From: Schlegelella_A sp038231215
GTDB taxonomy: Bacteria > Pseudomonadota > Gammaproteobacteria > Burkholderiales > Burkholderiaceae_C
Assembly: GCA_038231215.1 (NCBI GenBank)
Contig: JBBRLS010000006.1
Coordinates: forward strand, 48,096-112,095
Reading direction: 5' to 3'
DNA length: 64,000 bases
Shown: positions 32,564 through 41,381 of the stretch, piece by piece
Layout: the number at the start of each line of letters is the position of its first letter
How positions within the stretch are numbered: position 1 is the stretch's first letter
Notes under the pieces: generated by a model
Told to the model about the DNA's origin: nothing
What the model saw: only the letters and a program-made list of their open reading frames with translations
The model's database searches: none
Made by a program: the position numbers and the translations under genes

Positions 32564-33357
32564 CAATGACGCCAGCTGTCGTCGGCGCGGTCGAGCCGGC
32601 GCAGCAGGCCGGGCCAGATCAATCCGCCGGGCGCCGCGCCTAGCGTCACCATGCGCGCCTGCTCCGCGCTCGTGCGCACGATCTCCGGTGCAATGCCGAT
32701 GAGCGCGCCGCTGGCGAGCGAGCCCGCGGCCTGGGCGCGGATCTGCACGGTGCAGCTCGTCTCGAAGGCATACATGGCCTGGAACGCGGCCGCCACGGTC
32801 GGCCCGACAGTGAGCAGGCCGTGATTGCGCAGCATGAGGAAGAATTTGTTGCCGAGGTCGGCCACGAGGCGCGGCTTTTCCTCGTCGTGCAGCGCCACGC
32901 CTTCATAGTCGTGATAGCCCAGGCTCGCCAGCACGAAGATCGAAAACTGCGAGATCGGCAAGAGGCCGTCTTTCTGCGCCGAGACGGCGACGCCATTCAG
33001 GGTGTGCGTGTGCATCACGCACTGGATGTCGTGACGCGCGGCATGCACGGCACTGTGGATGACGAAGCCGGCCGGGTTGATCGGGAAGGGCGTGTCCTGC
33101 AGCACCTTGCCCTCGATGTCGATCTTGACCAGGCTCGATGCCGTGATCTCTTCGAACATCAGGCCGTAGGGATTGATGAGGTAGTGCTCCGTGCCCGGAA
33201 TCTTCGAAGTGATGTGCGTGAAGACGAGGTCGTCCCAGCGGAACATGGCGACCAGCCGGTACGCGGCGGCAAGGTCGAGGCGGGCCTGCCATTCGTCGGC
33301 CGAGACGCGGCCTTCGAGGCTGGTGATCATGCGCGAGAGTTCGGCGGGTGCATTCAT
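32563..33357 (-). CDS. class II aldolase/adducin-family protein
   Basis: A 264-aa cytosolic protein of the fuculose-aldolase/adducin fold. The metal-binding histidines appear in VMHTHTLNGVAVSAQ and LRNHGLLTVGPT, and the N-terminal substrate region in FTHITSKIPGTEHYLINPYG. Whether it is an aldolase, epimerase or non-enzymatic is unknown. It is first in an aldolase - patatin - hydroxybutyrate dehydrogenase unit. Confidence 0.87.
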   Translation of the reverse strand: MNAPAELSRMITSLEGRVSADEWQARLDLAAAYRLVAMFRWDDLVFTHITSKIPGTEHYLINPYGLMFEEITASSLVKIDIEGKVLQDTPFPINPAGFVIHSAVHAARHDIQCVMHTHTLNGVAVSAQKDGLLPISQFSIFVLASLGYHDYEGVALHDEEKPRLVADLGNKFFLMLRNHGLLTVGPTVAAAFQAMYAFETSCTVQIRAQAAGSLASGALIGIAPEIVRTSAEQARMVTLGAAPGGLIWPGLLRRLDRADDSWRH

Positions 33358-33468
33358 CGCGGGCTCCTTGCGACGGCGGGGGTGAAAGTATCGCCCAGCG
33401 CCCGCGATGGGGTCGCACCCGGCACTCTCACGGGCCCGCCGACGAGCGGCCGGCCGCTCGTCGCCTGC

Positions 33469-33855
33469 TCAGGGCACGTCGACGTGTACGGTCACCGTCT
33501 GCAGCCGCTCGAGCAGCGCCTTGGTCTCGACGAGCGAGCTGTCGGTGCGCTTGCGGATGCCGGCGAGGCGCTGCACTTCCTTCTCGAACGTCGCGCTCGA
33601 TTGCTCGAGGGCGATGATCCTCGCGGCGCCGCTTGCCCTGTCGTCCTTCAGTGCCTTGTTGGCGGCGCGCAAGGACTCGATCTGGATCTTGAGGCGCTTG
33701 GTGTGGCGCCAGGCGCGGCGCAGCCGCGGGTTCACGGTGCCGAAGAGGAACGCGAACACGAGCGCCGCCGCGAAGCAGATCGCAGCCAGCGACGCCAGGC
33801 CCATCAGCAGCAGCTTGACCTCGGCGGCGTAGATGGCGAGCTCGGTCGGCGTCAC
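33469..33855 (-). CDS. membrane protein with coiled coil
   Basis: About 128 aa from a GTG at 33855 (VTPTELAIYAAEVKLLLMGL). One strong membrane helix (ASLAAICFAAALVFAFLF) is followed by a basic segment and a long heptad-patterned region (RLKIQIESLRAANKALKDDR) to the end. The frame extends to 33963, but the extra residues are Arg/Pro-rich and not membrane-like. Start is uncertain since no good ribosome-binding site is visible. Function unknown. Confidence 0.5.
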   Translation of the reverse strand: MTPTELAIYAAEVKLLLMGLASLAAICFAAALVFAFLFGTVNPRLRRAWRHTKRLKIQIESLRAANKALKDDRASGAARIIALEQSSATFEKEVQRLAGIRKRTDSSLVETKALLERLQTVTVHVDVP

Positions 33856-34101
33856 TGGGGAATGCAGTCGGTCATGGCGAAGGCCAATTTGCCACGGGAA
33901 GGCGGGCGGGGCGCGGCGCGCCGGAGTGCGCTTGCCAATTGCGACACGCTCGCCTGCCGACAAACGCGTAACGCTTTGCTACGCGAGAGGGTGGTCGCTT
34001 CGATGCGAGCGTGGCACGTCCCCGAGGGGATCTTGGCTGCAGTCACGTTCCAGATACACGCGAGGCGCACACTGGCCTGTTCCGCATCCGGAGTCGACAC
34101 C

Positions 34102-34398
34102 ATGAAATATCTCGCCATCGCTCTTGTCCTGCTCGGCGGCTGCGCCGTGAGCAACGGCGTCGTGCCAATGTCAAACGGCTCCTACACCGTCACGGCCGAG
34201 GCCAACTTCGGGCCGAACAAGGCCATCGAGGCGCGCAAGCTCGCGTTGGCCGAAGCAACCAAGACCTGCTCGGCGCAAGGCCGCGAGGTGGCCGTCATCA
34301 ACCTGGACAACAGCGGCGACATCGGCCGCGCCGCCGGCCCGCTCGCGCTGCGCGGCGAAACCAAACTCGTATTCAGGTGCGTGACGCGGCAGCAGTAG
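34102..34398 (+). CDS. small lipoprotein
   Basis: A 98-aa lipoprotein: MKYLAIALVLLGGCAVSNGV has a lipobox LGGC. The mature part (SYTVTAEANFGPNKAIEARK, ALAEATKTCSAQGREVAVIN, LVFRC) is an alpha/beta pattern with a Cys pair. The family is familiar from Burkholderiales but has no known function. A broken relative is in the island at 11914-12221. Confidence 0.75.
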   Translation: MKYLAIALVLLGGCAVSNGVVPMSNGSYTVTAEANFGPNKAIEARKLALAEATKTCSAQGREVAVINLDNSGDIGRAAGPLALRGETKLVFRCVTRQQ

Positions 34399-34500
34399 GC
34401 GCGAAGCACTTCGCGTCGTTCGACGAGACGCCGCCCCGCGCCGCCGGAGCAATACAAGCTGGGCTCGCCGTGCTGCGAAATTCGCGGCGCAGCCCGCCGG

Positions 34501-34944
34501 TCAGGCGGCGCTCTTGAAACTTTCGAGGTGCCTTCGGGCGTCCTTCTTGCCCAGCGTCTTGAGGGCTGCGATGGCGGCCATGTGCTTGGCCCGGGGGCGG
34601 GCTTTGCCCTCCTCCCAGTTGTAGACCGACTGTCCTGAAGCACCGAGCAACAGGCCGCAGTCGTTCGCCGAAAGACCGAGGCGCCGCCGCTGTGAAGCGA
34701 GACCCTTGGCACTGAACCGGCTCGCATTCGAAGGCGCTTCGTCCTTGGAAGTCGGCGCAACCCGCGCGCTCGTCTTGCCCAGGCGGCGCAGTTGCTGCTC
34801 CAGGGCTTGAGTTCGCCGCTTGAGCGCGGCGATCTCGGCGCGGTACGTGCTGACCGCCTTTTTCATTCCCAAGGTTTCGCCGCGTACCTCTTTGCGAGCG
34901 ACCCGAGAAATTTCTGTCTTTAGGAGGGATGCGATGTTTGGCAT
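34501..34944 (-). CDS. XRE-family HTH regulator with N-terminal coiled coil
   Basis: A 147-aa protein. Residues 20-65 form a basic coiled coil (MKKAVSTYRAEIAALKRRTQ, ALEQQLRRLG) and residues 85-135 an XRE helix-turn-helix (LRRLGKT..., SANDCGLLLGASGQSVYNWE, EGKARPRAKHMAAIAAL). Regulators of this layout are found in many betaproteobacteria; target unknown. Confidence 0.82.
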   Translation of the reverse strand: MPNIASLLKTEISRVARKEVRGETLGMKKAVSTYRAEIAALKRRTQALEQQLRRLGKTSARVAPTSKDEAPSNASRFSAKGLASQRRRLGLSANDCGLLLGASGQSVYNWEEGKARPRAKHMAAIAALKTLGKKDARRHLESFKSAA

Positions 34945-35123
34945 GGGCCGTATTGTGCCGCACTCGCCGGCATCGACCCGGAGCCGCCGTTCAGCGTGAT
35001 TTCATCGCAGGCAAAGTTGGGTAACCGGCGTCCTGCATTTTGAGAAATGCGACGACCCGGACAGCCACGCGCCCGATTGCATGGCGCACCGGTGCCGATC
35101 GAGTCCTGCTAAGGTCAGGGCCG

Positions 35124-36170
35124 ATGTCATCGCTGAAGCAAGACCTCGCCGCCTACGAACAGTGGCTGCGCAAACGCTGCGACGTGGTCGAGGCCGACCT
35201 GCAGGCCAAGCACGAGCGCATGCGCAGGAGCGCGTTCGACTTTCTCCGCGCGACCTACTTTCGCTGGGCTCGAGCCATCGAGTCGGCTTGCCCCGAACTG
35301 GGCGACGCGCCGCGGCTCGCTTGCGTCGGCGACATCCACCTCGAGAACTTCGGCACCTGGCGCGACGCCGACGCGCGCCTCGTCTGGGGAGTCAATGATT
35401 TCGACGAAGCCGCCGTCATGCCGTATGCGCTCGATCTCGTCCGGTTGACGACGAGCGTGCGGTTGGCGCCCGGCCATGCACTGGATGCGAAAGCCATTTG
35501 CGCGGCCATCCTTGCGGGCTATCGCGAAGGGCTGGCACGGCCGCGATCGGTATTGCTCGATGAGCATGCCCACTGGCTGCGCCCGTTCGCCGACGCCGGC
35601 CCCGGCGCGAACAAGAGTTTCTGGCGCGACATCGACGCCTGTCCCGACGCCAGCCCGCCGTCGGAGGTGCGGCGTGCGTTGAAGCAGAGCCTGCCCGAAG
35701 GGGCCGAGGTCTTGCGCTTTGCGTCGCGAAGAAAGGGCGGCGGCAGCCTCGGGCGGCCGCGCTTCGTGGTCGTCGCGCACTGGAACTCGGGACGCGTCGT
35801 GCGCGAGGCCAAGGCGCTGGTTCCTTCGGCCTGGAACTGGGCCCACGCTAGGAAGGGCCAGCGCAGCCGATTCATCGAGCTGGCCTACGGCAAGTACCGC
35901 TCGCCCGATCCGGAACTGCGTGCCGTGCCGGGCTACGTGGTCCGCCGCATCGCGCCCGATTCACGCAAGGTCGATATCGACGACGTCGAGCGACAGGGCC
36001 TGGGTTCGCGTCTCGTTTCGGCCATGGGCGCGGACCTCGGCGCCATTCATGCGGCCGACGCGAGGTCGTCGGCCGTCGCCGCGGACCTCGACGCGAGACC
36101 CGCTGCCTGGCTGTACAGCGCCGCGACTGCCGCGGCGCAGATGACGCAACGAGACTTCGAATCCTGGTGA
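35124..36170 (+). CDS. DUF2252-family protein
   Basis: A 348-aa protein starting MSSLKQDLAAYEQWLRKRCD. It carries the DUF2252 kinase-like loops GDIHLENFGTW (His and Asn as in aminoglycoside phosphotransferase-type catalytic loops) and VNDFDEAAVMPYALDLVRL (Asp of a DFG-like site). The family is predicted to be phosphotransferase-related; the substrate is unknown. The start was taken at 35124 rather than 35040 because the extra 28 residues are Arg-rich. It ends 7 bp from the convergent gene at 36178. Confidence 0.82.
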   Translation: MSSLKQDLAAYEQWLRKRCDVVEADLQAKHERMRRSAFDFLRATYFRWARAIESACPELGDAPRLACVGDIHLENFGTWRDADARLVWGVNDFDEAAVMPYALDLVRLTTSVRLAPGHALDAKAICAAILAGYREGLARPRSVLLDEHAHWLRPFADAGPGANKSFWRDIDACPDASPPSEVRRALKQSLPEGAEVLRFASRRKGGGSLGRPRFVVVAHWNSGRVVREAKALVPSAWNWAHARKGQRSRFIELAYGKYRSPDPELRAVPGYVVRRIAPDSRKVDIDDVERQGLGSRLVSAMGADLGAIHAADARSSAVAADLDARPAAWLYSAATAAAQMTQRDFESW

Positions 36171-36177
36171 TTCCCCT

Positions 36178-36589
36178 TCAACGCGCGCCGCCGATGGCCA
36201 ATAGGTTCGGATTCGTCGGCGTCGCAATGAGCGGCGGCACGCCGACGAAGGGCTGCTGCACGTCCTGCGTCGGTTGCGGGTGCGACAGCCAGGTCTCGTA
36301 GCGATCGGCGTTGGCACCGTAGCCGATCAGCATCTTGCCGTCGACGTCGGTCGAGACGGGGTAGCCATCGGCGGCCATCGTGCAGCGCGGAAACTTCGCG
36401 GCCTGATAGATGCCGACCACCTGGTCGCGCTGGCCGGCGACGCCCGAGCCGGCGCGCGTCTTCAGGCTCTCGGCCGTGGTCAGCGAAGCGCCGATGATGG
36501 ATGCCCCCGCCGAAGGCCGCCGCGAAGACGCAGAAGCTCACGAAGGCCGAAGTCTTGAAGACTTTCGGAAAGCTGTCGCTGACCACCAT
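36178..36589 (-). pseudogene. exported hypothetical protein with a homopolymer frameshift
   Basis: Frame one starts at 36589: MVVSDSFPKVFKTSAFVSFC, VFAAAFGG, which reads as a signal anchor or leader. The second frame continues ASIIGASLTTAESLKTRAGS to IYQAAKFPRCTMAADGYPVS and ends at 36178. They join if one base is removed from the run of five C at 36504-36508. Joined length is about 136 aa. Whether the slip is biological or an assembly error cannot be decided. Family not recognised. Confidence 0.6.
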
Positions 36590-36638
36590 GAAGGTAGATC
36601 TGTGACGCCCTTGTGACAGCTTGATGTATGGGCCGCGC

Positions 36639-38168
36639 CTACCAGAACGGCTTGCCCGAAGCGGCTCGCTTCAAGCTCTTGCGGCACCGCTCCGCGCTGG
36701 AGGGAAGCTGTGCTGTCAGCCAGCCGACATTGAACCAGGCCTTCGTCTCGCCGGCCTGGGTCGCGTCGCGCGCCATCCCGAGCGCCACGAAGAGGTCGAT
36801 CCTGGCGCCCAACGCTTCCTGTGCGGGCTCGAGCCGGGCCAGGTAGCGGCGCACCGCGGGCGTGTCGTACAGCGAGGCCACCAGCTCGGCAAGATAGCGG
36901 AGGCGCTTGAGTCGCTTGCGGGTCTTGTGCTGCGCTTCGGGCGACAAGGCTTCGAAGCGCTTCGCGTCGCGCGCCAGCCGGCGACGCAGGGCGTCGAGGC
37001 GCACGCCGAGGTGACGCAAGACAAGCGGCGCGTCCGTCTCGCCCGATGCGGGGGTGGCACCGCCGGGGCGGCCCCTGGCATCGTCGGCAAGGGGACTCGG
37101 CGCCAGGACGAGCTCGAGGACGTCCATCAAGGCCTGTTGAAAGTCGTTCGCGCGCAGCGTCGCCACCGGATCGACGGGATCGGACGCGGGCGGGTGCAGG
37201 AGCGGCTCGGGCGAGCCGGCAGCGAGCAGTGCGGACTGCATCGATCCGGCGACCACCGAGCGATCGCGAAGCTCTCCCAGTTGCCGAAAGACCCGCGCCA
37301 TGACGACTTCGAAGCTGCGGTCGAGCCCGGCTGCGAACCCTTGCAGCTCGCGCGAGACCGTGCGCAACCGGCGCAGGCCGACGCGCAACTGGTGAATCGC
37401 CTCGGCATCCGGCCGGCCGGCCGCGATCTCGCTGGCGTTGGCGGCCACCTGGTCGAAGCAGGACCGAAGCACGGAGCGCAGCACGTGCGTGGCGGACATC
37501 GAGGCCTTGAGCCGCGGCGCACGCGCTCGCGTCGCTGCCGGCGATACGGCATCGCCGGCAGCGAGCCGGGCGCCCCGGGCTGCCTTCGACAAGGTGCTCA
37601 GCCACACGCCGTGATCGTCGATCGCGGCGCGGCCGAAGGCGACCAAGGCTCGCGCGTCGCCGGCCTTCAGTTCGTACTCCAGCTCGCACACCGGTATCGC
37701 ATGCTCGGCGGCACGAATCTCGCCCTTGTCGAAGGCGACTTCGACATTGGCGCCAAAGCCGTCGAGCATCGCGCTGCGTCTGACGATTCGGCTGGTGGAC
37801 TGCAGGTCGAGCGGCGAGCCGACGACGCCGGCGTGCTTGAGGATCGATCGCAGCAACTCGCCACTTGCGGTGCCCCGATGCAAGCCCAGGTCGAGCGGCG
37901 GGCCGTCGCTGCCCCATCGGCCCGGCCGAGCGACCGTCTCCTCGCCGCGCTCGGCGACGTGTCGTCCGGGCGACTTCAGCGTCTGCTCCCAGACCCGGCC
38001 CGTGCGTCGCAGGCGAAGCGACAGTCCGGCACCCGCCAGGAGGCCCTGGTCGGTGTCGAAGTAGCGCGACTCGATCGTCGCGCGCGTCGAGGGCAGACGG
38101 CGCAGCGCCAGCTCGATGTCGTGCACGTGCGCGGGATCGACGGTGAATTTGAGTTCGGATTCGCTCAT
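36639..38168 (-). CDS. CYTH-CHAD domain protein (inorganic triphosphatase / polyphosphate-associated)
   Basis: A 509-aa protein. The N-terminal CYTH domain opens MSESELKF with the ExExK signature and continues with ESRYFDTDQGLLAGAGLSLR and LRRTGRVWEQTLK. The C-terminal CHAD domain from about residue 225 shows paired conserved histidines and basic helices (AIHQLRVGLRRLRTV, HKTRKRLKRLRYLAEL), typical of polyphosphate-binding CHAD folds. CYTH enzymes hydrolyse triphosphates. The start at 38168 gives the canonical N-terminus; a longer frame is not homologous-looking. Confidence 0.92.
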   Translation of the reverse strand: MSESELKFTVDPAHVHDIELALRRLPSTRATIESRYFDTDQGLLAGAGLSLRLRRTGRVWEQTLKSPGRHVAERGEETVARPGRWGSDGPPLDLGLHRGTASGELLRSILKHAGVVGSPLDLQSTSRIVRRSAMLDGFGANVEVAFDKGEIRAAEHAIPVCELEYELKAGDARALVAFGRAAIDDHGVWLSTLSKAARGARLAAGDAVSPAATRARAPRLKASMSATHVLRSVLRSCFDQVAANASEIAAGRPDAEAIHQLRVGLRRLRTVSRELQGFAAGLDRSFEVVMARVFRQLGELRDRSVVAGSMQSALLAAGSPEPLLHPPASDPVDPVATLRANDFQQALMDVLELVLAPSPLADDARGRPGGATPASGETDAPLVLRHLGVRLDALRRRLARDAKRFEALSPEAQHKTRKRLKRLRYLAELVASLYDTPAVRRYLARLEPAQEALGARIDLFVALGMARDATQAGETKAWFNVGWLTAQLPSSAERCRKSLKRAASGKPFW

Positions 38169-38298
38169 CGTTCGATAAAGGTGCGGCTGCGGTGCGAACC
38201 GACAAGGTCGACCTGCGTGGCGCAGCTTAGCGCCGGCGACCGTCGGCCGCATCCACGACCCGCTCGAGCAGTGCAAGCTGAGCCCGACTGCGATGTCA

Positions 38299-38751
38299 TC
38301 ACGGCGGGGCCGCGGCGTTCAGCAGGCCCCAGCTTCCCAGCACGCAGCTGATCACGGCGATCAACGTCAGTCGAAAGCGCAGGGGGAGCCAAGCCGCGGC
38401 GCCCTGGCGCGGATAGACCCGTCGATCGACGAGGAAGCACACCGAGAGCATCGCGGCGTGCAGCGCGAGTGCTGCAGCCACGGGCAGCATCAACGCGGCC
38501 CAGGAAGTGAGCGAGGGCACGACGCCCCACAGGAACAGTCCGGCCGGCGGCTGCGATGTCCGCAAGCCGAAGCCCCAGTGGATGCCGCCCAGGAAGGAGA
38601 CCACCGTGGCGGCGTAGGCGCTCAGTGCGGCCGCCGCATGGTCCTGCGTGGCTGCGCGAGCGAGCAGCACCGCAGCCGCGCCGACCATGAACGGCAGCAG
38701 TGCGACATACCCCAGTCGCAATGCCACCGGCCGCAGATGAGGATCGGCCAC
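38299..38751 (-). CDS. DUF3429 membrane protein
   Basis: A 150-aa protein with four to five membrane helices (LRLGYVALLPFMVGAAAVLL, AAALSAYAATVVSFLGGIHW, GLFLWGVVPSLTSWAALML, FRLTLIAVISCVLGSWGLL). The motif FLGGIHWGFGL is typical of DUF3429. The family recurs in bacterial light-inducible gene groups with photolyases and MerR/LitR-type regulators, which is the context here: the next gene upstream is a MerR-type regulator 11 bp away on the same strand. Function unknown. Confidence 0.85.
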   Translation of the reverse strand: MADPHLRPVALRLGYVALLPFMVGAAAVLLARAATQDHAAAALSAYAATVVSFLGGIHWGFGLRTSQPPAGLFLWGVVPSLTSWAALMLPVAAALALHAAMLSVCFLVDRRVYPRQGAAAWLPLRFRLTLIAVISCVLGSWGLLNAAAPP

Positions 38752-38762
38752 GGTCAGCGGGC

Positions 38763-39698
38763 CTAAACCGCCAGCCCTTCATCGATCACGACTCGCGCGA
38801 GCGCTTGCTCGAACATCGTTCGTGCCACGCTGGTGACGTCGTGAAGGTGGCGATGCAGAGCGGCGTCGGTCTCGTTTTGCGAGAGGCACTCGGCGCTATA
38901 TCGCTCGAAGCCCACCAACAGCGTCACGATTTCGGCCAGATGCCGCGGGCATTCGCAGGCGACCCGGGAAGGCGTCTCCGACAGCGAGACCAGCTCCGCA
39001 TCGCTGTACAGCCTGGGGCCGGGCCGAGGACCGCTTGACTCGGGCTCGGGCAGCGGCCGCGGCATCGATGCGACGATCAGCCGCGCCAGCTCCCGGCCCG
39101 TGACAGGCTCTCGACGTACTGTCACGCCCGATGCGCGAAGCGCTTCCGCGGCGGCCTCGGCGCCGAACGAATAGACCACGACGACGGTCGGCGCGGGCAC
39201 GTCGGCCCGAAGCGCGAGAACGCGCTCGGTCACCGACGCGTGCAGCGAAGCGACGTGGACGACAAGCACATCGGCGCCGTCGCATTCCGCCACCTCTCTT
39301 TGCGCGTGATCGAGATCGTCGAACACGAGGGCCACCGACGGCCGCAGCCGCCCCTCGAGCTTTTGCGCGAGGTCGCGGCCGACGACGAGTACCCGCTGCC
39401 CGCCCGACGACGGCTCGCGGTTGCCCGACGACAGGCGGACGAGCTCCTCGTGAGGAAGGCCCGCCACGGTCCCGATCGCGTGGCCCTCGAGCGTGAGCCG
39501 CTTGATCAGCCGCAAGCGCTGGACGTCGGCCATGGAATACGTCCGCTGGCCCGAGGGCGACCTGGGTGGCGAGACCACGCCGTAGCGATGTTCCCAGATG
39601 CGAAGGGTGGAGGGCGTGAGACCGGCCAGACGTGCCGCCGTCCCGCTACGCAACAGTGTTCGCCTGCTCGGTTCGTGGGCGTCTTTGAGCGTGTTCAT
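38763..39698 (-). CDS. MerR-family regulator with Rossmann-like and Cys-rich helical domains (paralogue 1)
   Basis: About 311 aa from the ATG at 39698 (MNTLKDAHEPSRR); a GTG at 39725 is also possible. The N-terminal MerR winged helix reads RLAGLTPSTLRIWEHRYGVV with the GQRTYSMADVQRL wing. A middle domain (VLVVGRDLAQKLE ... VVVVYSFGAEAAAEAL) has an alpha/beta Rossmann look but no visible DxHxxG cobalamin motif. The C-terminal helical part has ACECPRHLAEIVTLLVGFER and YSAECLS. It sits in a light-gene context like LitR/CarH regulators but with a different domain order. Closely related to the gene at 56205. Confidence 0.85.
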   Translation of the reverse strand: MNTLKDAHEPSRRTLLRSGTAARLAGLTPSTLRIWEHRYGVVSPPRSPSGQRTYSMADVQRLRLIKRLTLEGHAIGTVAGLPHEELVRLSSGNREPSSGGQRVLVVGRDLAQKLEGRLRPSVALVFDDLDHAQREVAECDGADVLVVHVASLHASVTERVLALRADVPAPTVVVVYSFGAEAAAEALRASGVTVRREPVTGRELARLIVASMPRPLPEPESSGPRPGPRLYSDAELVSLSETPSRVACECPRHLAEIVTLLVGFERYSAECLSQNETDAALHRHLHDVTSVARTMFEQALARVVIDEGLAV

Positions 39699-40123
39699 TT
39701 GAGCGCTTTGGTAAGTTGCAATCACACAGGAGTGGCTTGTTGATTCGATATTGAAACGCTATTATGACATTTAATGACCTTAATATCGTATCAGAAACGT
39801 TTCATTCCGCGGAAGAGCGCTAGGATCTCTTTGCCATGCAGATACCGATCGCCCTTCCTGACACGCACGACAACGCCCTGACTGTCCACGACGACGGCGG
39901 CGCCGCGGTCGCCCGCGTCTTTCTCTCTTTGCGCCCGCTCTGGCGCAAGGCGCCGGTCGACTCCGATCGGTCGCTCCTCTTTACCCCCCTTCATCGAGCA
40001 TCTCGTCGGCCGACGACCCCTGGTCACAGGGTGTGATTCGGCCTTCTTGCCCGGTTCGGACGTTCCGAGCCTTATCCCGTTCAGCAGCGACTGAACTCAT
40101 CCCTCCCTCAGAAAGCTAAAGCC
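39699..40123. promoter_or_regulatory. AT-rich divergent control region between MerR 1 and the fasciclin genes
   Basis: A 425-bp gap. Positions 39730-39800 are far richer in A/T than the surroundings and contain a 7-bp inverted repeat CGATATT (39746-39752) / AATATCG (39782-39788). This is where both divergent promoters and a MerR operator would be expected. Two short frames occur at 39836-40036 (+) and 39791-40027 (-); neither has convincing coding character. Confidence 0.4.
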
Positions 40124-40534
40124 ATGCACGACATCATCGATACCGCAGTCGCCGCGGGAAGTTTCAAGACCCTCGCTGCCGCGCTCACCGCGGCCAAACT
40201 CGTCGAGACGCTCAAGGGCGCCGGGCCGTTCACCGTCTTCGCCCCCACCGACGAAGCCTTCGCCAAGCTGCCCGCCGGCACCGTCGAGAGCCTCCTGAAA
40301 GACATCCCGAAGCTCACCGCGATCCTCACGTACCACGTGGTTCCGGGCACGGTGATGGCCTCCGACGTCATGGGGATGGATGGCCAGTCGGCCGCAACCG
40401 TCAACGGCGCCGCGCTGAAGATCAGCGTGAAGGACGGCGTCAAGCTCAATGGCTTGGCGAACGTCGTGAAGACCGACATCGAATGCAGCAACGGCGTCAT
40501 CCACGTGATCGACTCGGTCCTGATTCCCGCCTGA
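40124..40534 (+). CDS. fasciclin-domain protein without signal peptide
   Basis: A 136-aa single FAS1 domain: the H1 motif GPFTVFAPTDEAFAKLPAGT and H2 motif ILTYHVVPGTVMASDV are both clear, ending NGVIHVIDSVLIPA. It starts MHDIIDTAVAAGSFKTL, directly at the domain, with no leader, unlike its neighbour, so it is cytosolic or the leader is lost. It precedes a second FAS1 gene by 21 bp. FAS1 genes next to ECF sigma/anti-sigma genes are common in proteobacteria. Confidence 0.9.
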   Translation: MHDIIDTAVAAGSFKTLAAALTAAKLVETLKGAGPFTVFAPTDEAFAKLPAGTVESLLKDIPKLTAILTYHVVPGTVMASDVMGMDGQSAATVNGAALKISVKDGVKLNGLANVVKTDIECSNGVIHVIDSVLIPA

Positions 40535-40555
40535 TCACCTTTGAAAGAACATTCC

Positions 40556-41008
40556 ATGAAGAAGCTTTTCATCGTCGGCGCCATCGCGCTGGCCGCTGCC
40601 TCGGCGCAAGCCAAGGACATCGTCGACACCGCCGTCGGCGCTGGCAATTTCAAGACGCTGGTCACCGCGCTGCAAGCAGCCGGGCTCGTCGACACGCTCA
40701 AGGGCAAGGGTCCGTTCACCGTGTTCGCACCGACCGACGAGGCGTTCGCCAAGGTTCCGAAAGCGGATCTCGACGCGCTCCTGAAGGACAAGGCCAAGCT
40801 GACCTCGGTGCTGACCTATCACGTCGTGCCGGGCAAAGTCGTCTCGAAGGACATCAAGCCGGGCAAGGTCAAGACCGTGCAGGGCGCAGAGCTGACGATC
40901 GCCACGACCGGCGGCGTCACGGTCGACGCCGCGAAAGTCACCGCCGCCGATATCGAGGCTGACAACGGCGTCATCCACGTCATCGACTCCGTGCTGATGC
41001 CCAAGTAA
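40556..41008 (+). CDS. exported fasciclin-domain protein
   Basis: A 150-aa protein with a signal peptide MKKLFIVGAIALAAASAQAK and one FAS1 domain (GPFTVFAPTDEAFAKVPKAD, VLTYHVVPGKVVSKDIKPGK, NGVIHVIDSVLMPK). The mature protein is very similar to the upstream protein, so the two arose by tandem duplication with one copy gaining or losing the leader. FAS1 domains act in adhesion or as periplasmic binding proteins; role here unknown. Confidence 0.92.
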   Translation: MKKLFIVGAIALAAASAQAKDIVDTAVGAGNFKTLVTALQAAGLVDTLKGKGPFTVFAPTDEAFAKVPKADLDALLKDKAKLTSVLTYHVVPGKVVSKDIKPGKVKTVQGAELTIATTGGVTVDAAKVTAADIEADNGVIHVIDSVLMPK

Positions 41009-41159
41009 GACCAGATGCATTCACCGGCCGATGCATCGTCCGGGAATCGCTGGCCGCCTCGCAATTGCGGGGCGGATTTCGTTGAAGAGAATCGCGCCAG
41101 GACGAGCGTCTGTCTTCGGCGAACCCAATTCCGTCAGCCCGTCGATTTGGAGAGATGAC

Positions 41160-41372
41160 TCAGCGACCCCGGGCTCGAAGCTCGCGCAGCCTGGCCAGAA
41201 TTCGCAGGCTGTATCCGTCGTCAGAGGTGCGCAGGCCGGCCAGTGCGTCTCGACGCAACTGCTCGGTACTGATCTCGTCGCGAAAGGCAGCGTCGTGATT
41301 CAAACGCTCCAGCAGAGTCGCGAGCTCAGCGGCGCTCAGGTCGCCATCCAGGAGCCGGGACGCTTCATTCAT
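41160..41372 (-). CDS. very short RseA-like anti-sigma factor
   Basis: A 70-aa protein, MNEASRLLDGDLSAAELATL, LERLNHDAAFRDEISTEQLR, matching the N-terminal sigma-binding domain of RseA/MucA anti-sigma factors. It has no transmembrane helix or periplasmic domain, and none follows in another frame. It starts 9 bp after the ECF sigma stop. It is either a soluble anti-sigma factor or a truncated one that can no longer respond through regulated proteolysis at the membrane. Confidence 0.6.
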   Translation of the reverse strand: MNEASRLLDGDLSAAELATLLERLNHDAAFRDEISTEQLRRDALAGLRTSDDGYSLRILARLRELRARGR

Positions 41373-41381
41373 GCAGATCTC

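Noticed and set aside
39791..40036. Two opposed small frames upstream of the fasciclin genes
   Set aside because: Both have indifferent codon character and no ribosome-binding site; at most one could be real and neither is supported.
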